Assembly: GCA_903876615.1 (NCBI GenBank)
Contig: CAIRAS010000037.1
Span: 1 to 5,898 of the forward strand
Reading direction: 5' to 3'
Source: an uncultured Holophagaceae bacterium
GTDB taxonomy: Bacteria; Acidobacteriota; Holophagae; Holophagales; Holophagaceae
DNA: 5,898 nucleotides
Both the position numbers and the translations under genes were made by a program. How positions within the stretch are numbered: position 1 is the stretch's first letter; every line of letters starts with the position of its first letter. Below, piece by piece: positions 1-5,898 of the stretch. The notes beneath the pieces were generated by a model. It saw only the letters and a list, made by a program, of their open reading frames with translations, was not told where the DNA came from and did not search any database.

Positions 1-736
1 CCTCCTGCTCCGGCACCCAGCGGGTGAGGGCTGTCTCGAAGGGCAGGTGCAGGGCCTCGTGGCTGGTGAACAGCTCACCGGTGCGGAGGTTCTCGGGCAG
101 GCCGCCCAGCCGCTGCACGAAGTCCAGGGAGGCGCGCACCTGGTCAAGGGTCTCGAGGTAGTGGCCGGCGTCCTCCCGGCTCCAGGGCAGGTCCCAGTGC
201 TCGGGATGGTGGAGGTCGGCGAAGCCCCCGTCCACCAGGGCGCGCAGGTGGTTCAGGGTGACCGCCGAGCGGTGGTAGGCCTGGAGCAGCCGGGCCGGGT
301 CAGCCTCCCGCTGGCTGGGGTCGAGGCTGTTGATGAGGTCGCCGCGGTAGACCGGCACCTCCCGGCCATCCACCACCTCGGTGTTCCCGCTGCGGGGCTT
401 GGCGTACTGGCCGGCGATGCGCCCCAGGTGGACCACGCCCGTGCGGCCCCCGTGGGTGATGAGCACGGACATCTGCAGCAGCACCCGGAGCTTGTCCTGG
501 ATGAGCCCGCCGCGACAGTCGGCGAAGGCCTCGGCGCAGTCACCGCCCTGCAGCAGGAAGCGCTTGCCAGAGGCGGCCTCGGCCAGCAGCACGCCCAGGT
601 GATCGACCTCTTCGGCCACCACCAGGGGCGGCAGCTCCGCCAGCTCGGTGAGGGCGGCGTCCAGGGCTGCGGGATCGCGGTAGGTGGGCTGTTGGGCGGC
701 GGGGCGCTGCTTCCAGGAATCGGGGGTCCAGTTCAT
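1..736 (-). CDS. aroG: Class II 3-deoxy-D-arabino-heptulosonate 7-phosphate (DAHP) synthase, C-terminus cut by the window edge
   Basis: This cytoplasmic enzyme would condense phosphoenolpyruvate with erythrose 4-phosphate to DAHP, the first step of the shikimate pathway. The 245 visible residues begin MNWTPDSW, then PAAQQPTY, and carry the class II (plant/mycobacterial type) signature: QGGDCAE at about 63-69 with metal-ligand Cys67, GRIAGQYAKPRS at about 105-116 whose Arg106 and Lys113 match PEP-binding Arg126 and Lys133 of the Mycobacterium tuberculosis enzyme, YRGDLIN at about 130-136, and TSHEALHLPFE at about 224-234. Class II enzymes usually have about 440-470 residues, so roughly the C-terminal half lies outside, including the other metal ligands. 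Compared with the M. tuberculosis protein the N-terminus is shorter by about 20 residues. The ATG at 736 is preceded by AAGGAAG (749-743), 6 nt upstream. The gene lies 53 nt downstream of pheA with no terminator between, so the two are probably co-transcribed and under the same phenylalanine attenuator. The family assignment is firm; the symbol is a naming choice. Confidence 0.93.
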   Translation of the reverse strand, partial: MNWTPDSWKQRPAAQQPTYRDPAALDAALTELAELPPLVVAEEVDHLGVLLAEAASGKRFLLQGGDCAEAFADCRGGLIQDKLRVLLQMSVLITHGGRTGVVHLGRIAGQYAKPRSGNTEVVDGREVPVYRGDLINSLDPSQREADPARLLQAYHRSAVTLNHLRALVDGGFADLHHPEHWDLPWSREDAGHYLETLDQVRASLDFVQRLGGLPENLRTGELFTSHEALHLPFETALTRWVPEQE

Positions 737-789
737 GGCGGGCTTCCTTGAGTTGGAGTGAGGACGGAGACGCGGGGCGCTGCTGAGGT

Positions 790-1896
790 TCACTTGGCAC
801 TGTCCATGACGGCCTGGGGATAGCTGCCCAGGACCTTGAGCGAGGCGCAGACGCCGCGCAGCTCCCCCAAGACCTCGGCCAGGACCGGGTCCGCCTCGTG
901 GCCCTCCACATCCAGGAAGAAGGCGTATTCCCAGAGCTTCCGGCGGGTGGGTCGGCTCTGGATGCGGCTCAGGTTCAGGCCGCGCCGGGCCAGGGGCTCC
1001 AGCAGATGCAGCAGGGCGCCGGGCCCGTCCTGGGCCAGGGCCAGCAGGGTGGTGCGGTCCCGGCCCGTGGGCTCGGAGCCCCTGGGTCCCAGCACCACGA
1101 AGCGAGTGGCATTGGCCGCCAGGTCCTGGATCTGGGTCTCGGCCACCTTGAGGCCGAACAGGTCCGCCGCCAGCTCCGAGGCCACGGCGGCCCCCTCGGC
1201 GTCTTCCCGGGCCAGGCGCGCCGCCTCCGACGTGGAGGGCGCCTCGATGCGGTCCGCGTGGGCCAGGTGGGTCTCCAGCCAGCCCCGGCACTGGCTCAGG
1301 GCCTGGGGATGGGAATAGACCCGGCGCACGGCGCTCAGGTCCAGGCCGGGCCGGACCAGCAGGGCCTGGTCCACGGGCAGCAGGATCTCGGCGCAGATGC
1401 GGAGCGGGCTCTCCAGGAAGGCGTCCAGGGTGGACTCTACGGCCCCCTCGGTGGCGTTCTCCACGGGCACCACACCGTAGTCCGCCCGCTGGCGCTCCAC
1501 GGCCTGGAACACGGCCCCGATGGTGCCCAGAGGCAAGGCCTGGCTGGAGCCGCCGAACTGCTGGCGCGCGGCCAGATGGGTGAAGGTGCCCTCGGGGCCG
1601 AGGAAGGCCACCCGCAGGGGCTTCTCCAGGCTCAGGCAGGCGCTCATGACCTCCTGGAACACGTTGCGCACCGCCGCCGAGGGAAAGGGTCCGGGGTTCG
1701 CGGCCTCCATGCGGGCCAGCACCTCCCGCTCCCGGCGCGGCACGTGGAAGAGCGCCTCGGGCGAGGCCGCGGTCTTGATGCGGCCCACCTCCGAGGCGAG
1801 CCGGGCCCGCTGGTTGAGAAGGGCCAGCAGCTGATCATCGACGGCATCGATGGCCTGCCGGAGGCCGGCGAGGTGCGAGGGGTCGGGCTGGGTCAT
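790..1896 (-). CDS. pheA: Bifunctional chorismate mutase-prephenate dehydratase (P-protein)
   Basis: This cytoplasmic enzyme converts chorismate to prephenate and then to phenylpyruvate, the committed branch to phenylalanine. The 368-residue product is a normal P-protein length. Its N-terminal AroQ-type chorismate mutase domain (about 6-91) has the conserved Arg/Lys series (LRQAID, NQRARLASEVGRIK, PRRERE). The prephenate dehydratase domain (about 95-275) has FLGPEGTFTH at about 98-107, VPVENATEGAVEST at about 144-157 and the catalytic TRF motif at about 264-266. A C-terminal ACT domain (about 282-355) has GALL and QSRP where Escherichia coli-type Phe-binding proteins have GALV and ESRP. Phe feedback inhibition is therefore plausible, with a Glu-to-Gln change in the motif. 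I chose the ATG at 1896 over an in-frame TTG at 1908, which lies in the terminator's T-tract; GGGGA sits 5 nt upstream of the ATG. The gene follows a Phe attenuator and precedes the DAHP synthase gene. Confidence 0.97.
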   Translation of the reverse strand: MTQPDPSHLAGLRQAIDAVDDQLLALLNQRARLASEVGRIKTAASPEALFHVPRREREVLARMEAANPGPFPSAAVRNVFQEVMSACLSLEKPLRVAFLGPEGTFTHLAARQQFGGSSQALPLGTIGAVFQAVERQRADYGVVPVENATEGAVESTLDAFLESPLRICAEILLPVDQALLVRPGLDLSAVRRVYSHPQALSQCRGWLETHLAHADRIEAPSTSEAARLAREDAEGAAVASELAADLFGLKVAETQIQDLAANATRFVVLGPRGSEPTGRDRTTLLALAQDGPGALLHLLEPLARRGLNLSRIQSRPTRRKLWEYAFFLDVEGHEADPVLAEVLGELRGVCASLKVLGSYPQAVMDSAK

Positions 1897-1906
1897 GGGA
1901 ATCCCC

Positions 1907-1940
1907 AAACAAAAACCCCCGAGCCGGTGGGACTCGGGGG
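1907..1940 (-). terminator. Rho-independent attenuator terminator (3:4 hairpin) in the pheA leader
   Basis: Read on the minus strand, CCCCCGAG (1940-1933) pairs perfectly with CTCGGGGG (1923-1916). The 9-nt loop can close two further pairs (U-G and C-G). The hairpin is followed at once by TTTTTGTTT (1915-1907). On the plus strand there is no T-tract, so the terminator is directional. It lies only 10 nt before the pheA start codon and downstream of the leader ORF, so it cannot be the end of an unrelated gene. Its ascending arm is shared with the antiterminator, as expected for a transcription attenuator. Confidence 0.9.
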
Positions 1941-1999
1941 CGAAGGCGAAAGCGGGGTTGGTTTTAGACGCCGCTCAGCCTCGCACCCGAGGTGCGAAA
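1933..1999 (-). promoter_or_regulatory. Alternative hairpins of the Phe attenuator: 1:2 protector and 2:3 antiterminator
   Basis: On the minus strand, arm 1 TCGCACC (1997-1991) pairs perfectly with GGTGCGA (1987-1981) around a TCG loop. Two outer U-G pairs extend this hairpin to 1999/1979. Arm 2, CTCGGGTGCGAGG (1991-1979), can instead pair with arm 3, CTTCGCCCCCGAG (1945-1933), over 13 positions: 11 Watson-Crick pairs, one G-U and one mismatch. Arm 3 contains the whole ascending strand of the terminator, so antitermination and termination exclude each other. Arm 1 overlaps the last Phe codon of the leader ORF (1999-1997). A ribosome waiting on the upstream Phe codons would mask arm 1 and favour the antiterminator. 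The pairings are seen in the sequence; the mechanism is inferred from classical attenuators. Confidence 0.85.
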
Positions 2000-2032
2000 G
2001 CTAAAAAAGAAGAAGCGGCGGGAGGTGGACAT
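1964..2032 (-). CDS. pheL: Phenylalanine operon leader peptide (22 aa)
   Basis: This 22-codon ORF starts with ATG at 2032 and stops with TAA at 1966-1964. It begins MSTSRR and then encodes Phe at codons 7, 8, 9, 10 and 12 (TTC TTC TTT TTT AGC TTT, 2014-1997). Five Phe codons in six is far from chance in a GC-rich genome, and the run sits just before the first arm of an attenuator. The peptide itself probably has no role; its translation would sense charged tRNA-Phe. A modest ribosome binding site, TTGGAA, ends 5 nt upstream of the ATG. The stop codon lies 13 nt past arm 2. Termination in Phe-rich cells would therefore rely on the 1:2 hairpin forming after ribosome passage rather than on the ribosome masking arm 2. 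The ORF is 45 nt downstream of the preceding minus-strand gene, and no convincing promoter could be picked out. Confidence 0.9.
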   Translation of the reverse strand: MSTSRRFFFFSFRTSGARLSGV

Positions 2033-2077
2033 GGCGGTTCCAACAACTTTGCCGGAATCCGGGCGCGCTCGCAAGCC

Positions 2078-2524
2078 TTAGGCTCCGAGGTGCTGGAAGA
2101 CCTCGGCCAGGCAGGCGGTCCAGGTCTCGTCCGGCGTCTCCTCCAGGAAGAACTCCACCGCATGACCCGCCGGGCGGGCCTCCAGGTGCAGGGACCAGGT
2201 CTCGAAGAGGGCGTCCAGGGGGGCCGAGTCCAGGGGCTTGTGGCGGTATTTATGGGACTTGCGGGCCCGGTCCACGTCGGGGCCCCGGAGGCAGACCCCC
2301 TCCCGGCGGGTGGCCACAAAGGTGAAGGCCTGCACCCACTTGCCGTCCATGAACTGGTTGAAGTGGAGGTAGGCGCCGTGGAGGCTGCGGGAGAAGTCCA
2401 GCACCCGCTTCTTGCCCGTCCACTTCGCGGTCCAGAGGGTGAGGATCGCCTCCAGACGCGCCCGCTCCGAAGGGTGCTTCAGGCAGCCTTGGGCATAGGG
2501 CAGAAAGTCATCGAGCTGTTCCAA
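2078..2524 (-). CDS. Uncharacterised 148-residue protein, TTG start
   Basis: I do not recognise this family. The product is soluble-looking, with no signal peptide or membrane segment. It is rich in aromatic residues and has a basic, His-containing stretch at about 86-97 (RARKSHKYRHK). The C-terminal half (EFFLEETPDETW, CLAEVFQHLGA) looks like a mixed alpha/beta fold. The frame stays open up to an ATG at 2623, but I prefer the TTG at 2524 because GGAGG (2536-2532) lies exactly 7 nt upstream. The extra 33 residues of the longer version are Pro/Gly/Cys-rich and would overlap the divergent kinase start. The gene ends 45 nt before the Phe leader ORF on the same strand with no terminator between, so read-through into the pheA leader is possible. 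Its codon use resembles its neighbours. No function is assigned. Confidence 0.7.
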   Translation of the reverse strand: MEQLDDFLPYAQGCLKHPSERARLEAILTLWTAKWTGKKRVLDFSRSLHGAYLHFNQFMDGKWVQAFTFVATRREGVCLRGPDVDRARKSHKYRHKPLDSAPLDALFETWSLHLEARPAGHAVEFFLEETPDETWTACLAEVFQHLGA

Positions 2525-2531
2525 GGTCCGG

Positions 2532-2536
2532 CCTCC
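2532..2536 (-). promoter_or_regulatory. Strong ribosome binding site that decides the TTG start at 2524
   Basis: GGAGG on the minus strand with a 7-nt spacer to TTG at 2524-2522. None of the upstream in-frame ATGs (2623, 2602, 2581) was favoured over it, and this is the best match to the anti-Shine-Dalgarno sequence in the region. Confidence 0.6.
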
Positions 2537-2600
2537 GGGGTGCTCCAGCCTACCGCAGCGCGGCGGGAGACCGGGGGGCATCCAACAAAGAGTCGCTACC

Positions 2601-2618
2601 ATGAGCAACCTCGAGTAA
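2601..2618 (+). other. Five-codon mini-ORF (MSNLE) immediately upstream of the kinase gene
   Basis: ATG AGC AAC CTC GAG TAA is in frame with the kinase and ends 3 nt before its ATG at 2622. AAAGAG (2587-2592) lies 8 nt upstream of the mini-ORF start. The kinase ATG itself has no recognisable Shine-Dalgarno sequence, unlike the other genes in the window. A terminating ribosome could reinitiate at the kinase start. This is a positional inference, and the mini-ORF is short enough to arise by chance. Confidence 0.3.
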
Positions 2619-2621
2619 CCC

Positions 2622-5231
<2,610 letters not shown>

Positions 5232-5281
5232 CCATCCGGATATTTCGTAATCACACCTAAGTCCATGCGATAACAGCCTTC

Positions 5282-5297
5282 TGTGCCATGGATCACA
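5282..5297. promoter_or_regulatory. Candidate CRP/FNR-family operator
   Basis: TGTGCCATGGATCACA matches the CRP consensus TGTGA-N6-TCACA at 9 of 10 specified positions and contains the perfect core CCATGG. Its centre lies about 83 bp upstream of the hemerythrin-like start codon, a usual position for an activator site. The call rests on the consensus match and location only; the regulator is not in the window. Confidence 0.4.
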
Positions 5298-5318
5298 AGT
5301 GTTCCCACTTAAGTTTTT
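5297..5318 (+). terminator. Weak terminator-like inverted repeat after the kinase gene
   Basis: AAGTG (5297-5301) and CACTT (5306-5310) form a 5-bp stem around TTCC. AAG and then five T residues (5314-5318) follow. The stem is short and AT-rich and is separated from the T-run, so it would be a poor intrinsic terminator. It may instead be part of the promoter region of the next gene. Confidence 0.2.
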
Positions 5319-5362
5319 AGACAAAGAAATCAGGACCTGAACATCTCATGCTGAATGGATCT

Positions 5363-5367
5363 GGAGG
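5363..5367 (+). promoter_or_regulatory. Ribosome binding site of the hemerythrin-like gene
   Basis: GGAGG lies 5 nt before the ATG at 5373. It fixes this start over the upstream out-of-frame ATGs at 5349 and 5355. Confidence 0.75.
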
Positions 5368-5372
5368 CATCC

Positions 5373-5898
5373 ATGTCCAACTCGGCCCCGAAGTTAATCA
5401 GCTCTGGCAACCTGCCGACGCCCAACTGGCACGCGACCCACGAAGAAGCCCTAGGTCGCCTGACCCGGATGTCCGAGGCTCTGGTCGCCAGCGACTGGCA
5501 GGGGGTCGATGCCGGCGCCCGGTGGGTCTACGAGGTGCTGCGGCCCCACAACGAGGCCGAGGAGCGCGAGCTCTTCCCGCTGCTGGAGGAGATCGGCGCC
5601 GAGTCCCTGCTGCAGCGCCTCTTCGAGGACCACCGGCAGATGTGGGACCTGACCCTGCAGATGCTGGCGGAGATCAACGAGGGCCAGGTCCGCGCGCCCC
5701 GCTCGCTGACCTTGCTGGGCCAGCGGCTGGTGGACCTGATCCGCGACCACATCGAGGCCGAGGACTACCTCATGCTGCCCCTCCTCAAGGGCAAGTCCCT
5801 CTACGCCTCCGACGCCGAGACCCAGGACGGCTACCTGATCCTGGAGAAGAAGCTCATCGCCCCGGAGACCTCGTCCTTCATCGTCCAGGCCCCCCAGG
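5373..5898 (+). CDS. Hemerythrin-like (HHE cation-binding) domain protein, C-terminus cut by the window edge
   Basis: The 175 visible residues contain a hemerythrin-like four-helix bundle at about 18-140 with the expected diiron ligand pattern. These are His20 and/or His23 (WHATHEE), His59 and Glu63 (PHNEAEERELFP), His87 (EDHRQMW), and His126 and Glu130 (RDHIEAEDYLMLP). Such bacterial proteins bind a non-heme diiron centre and are linked to oxygen or nitric oxide handling, iron storage or repair of iron centres; the sequence does not say which applies here. No signal peptide or membrane segment is visible, so it should be cytoplasmic. The ATG at 5373 follows GGAGG (5363-5367) with a 5-nt spacer. 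The frame is still open at 5898. After the bundle the sequence continues (GYLILEKKLIAPE), so a second domain may follow. It is on the same strand as the kinase gene but 141 bp away, behind its own putative control region. Confidence 0.88.
   Translation, partial: MSNSAPKLISSGNLPTPNWHATHEEALGRLTRMSEALVASDWQGVDAGARWVYEVLRPHNEAEERELFPLLEEIGAESLLQRLFEDHRQMWDLTLQMLAEINEGQVRAPRSLTLLGQRLVDLIRDHIEAEDYLMLPLLKGKSLYASDAETQDGYLILEKKLIAPETSSFIVQAPQ

Larger units (their letters stand above)
5232..5372 (+). other. Intergenic region between the kinase and hemerythrin genes
   Basis: This 141-bp spacer is clearly more AT-rich than the genes on either side. It contains a CRP-like palindrome and a short AAGTG/CACTT inverted repeat followed by a T-run, both listed separately. 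It has no open frame with coding character and no strong terminator. It probably carries the promoter of the downstream hemerythrin-like gene, but I cannot place -35 and -10 boxes with confidence. Confidence 0.6.

Noticed and set aside
1897..1908. Upstream TTG start for PheA adding four residues
   Set aside because: It lies inside the T-tract of the attenuator terminator, and the ATG four codons later has the better-placed ribosome binding site.
898..2004. Plus-strand open frame of 368 codons opposite pheA, and others at 47-751 and 1850-3145
   Set aside because: They are antisense to well-supported enzymes, have biased composition and show no domain. The last one also runs across the attenuator and two real genes.
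2052..2062. Palindrome CCGGAATCCGG between the uncharacterised gene and pheL
   Set aside because: A perfect 5-bp inverted repeat of G/C-rich sequence is easily found by chance in this genome. No second copy or operator context supports it.
2046..2074. Possible minus-strand promoter for pheL: TTGCGA (2074-2069), 17-nt spacer, CAAAGT (2051-2046)
   Set aside because: The matches to consensus are only 4/6 and 3/6, and the start site would leave a leader of barely a dozen nucleotides before the ATG. It is too weak to annotate.

Overview
This GC-rich window comes from a bacterial chromosome. Most codons end in G or C, and wide-open antisense frames shadow every real gene. A class II DAHP synthase next to a fused chorismate mutase-prephenate dehydratase, plus a CHASE-type hybrid sensor kinase, suggests a free-living Gram-negative with elaborate signalling. 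A Holophaga/Geothrix-like acidobacterium or a deltaproteobacterial lineage would fit, but the sequence does not prove either. I see no mobile element, tRNA, rRNA or CRISPR array.

Left half (1-2524, minus strand): reading right to left there is a small uncharacterised gene (2524-2078, TTG start), a 22-codon leader ORF (2032-1964) with a Phe-rich run (FFFFSF), a Rho-independent terminator (1940-1907), pheA (1896-790) and a class II DAHP synthase (736 to beyond base 1). The leader RNA can adopt three mutually exclusive hairpins: a 1:2 pause/protector, a 2:3 antiterminator, and a 3:4 terminator followed by a T-tract. This is the full architecture of a ribosome-mediated phenylalanine attenuator. 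It would set transcription of both the entry step of the shikimate pathway (DAHP synthase) and the branch step to phenylpyruvate (PheA) according to charged tRNA-Phe. It is the standout observation of the window.

Right half (2525-5898, plus strand): a divergent spacer of about 97 bp contains a five-codon mini-ORF that stops 3 nt before the ATG of an 869-residue hybrid histidine kinase (TM-CHASE-TM-PAS-HisKA-HATPase-REC). A relatively AT-rich 141-bp spacer follows, with a CRP/FNR-family-like palindrome. The window then closes inside a hemerythrin-like (HHE) gene that has a strong ribosome binding site. The kinase and the hemerythrin may share a redox or gas-sensing theme, but nothing in the sequence demonstrates a functional link.
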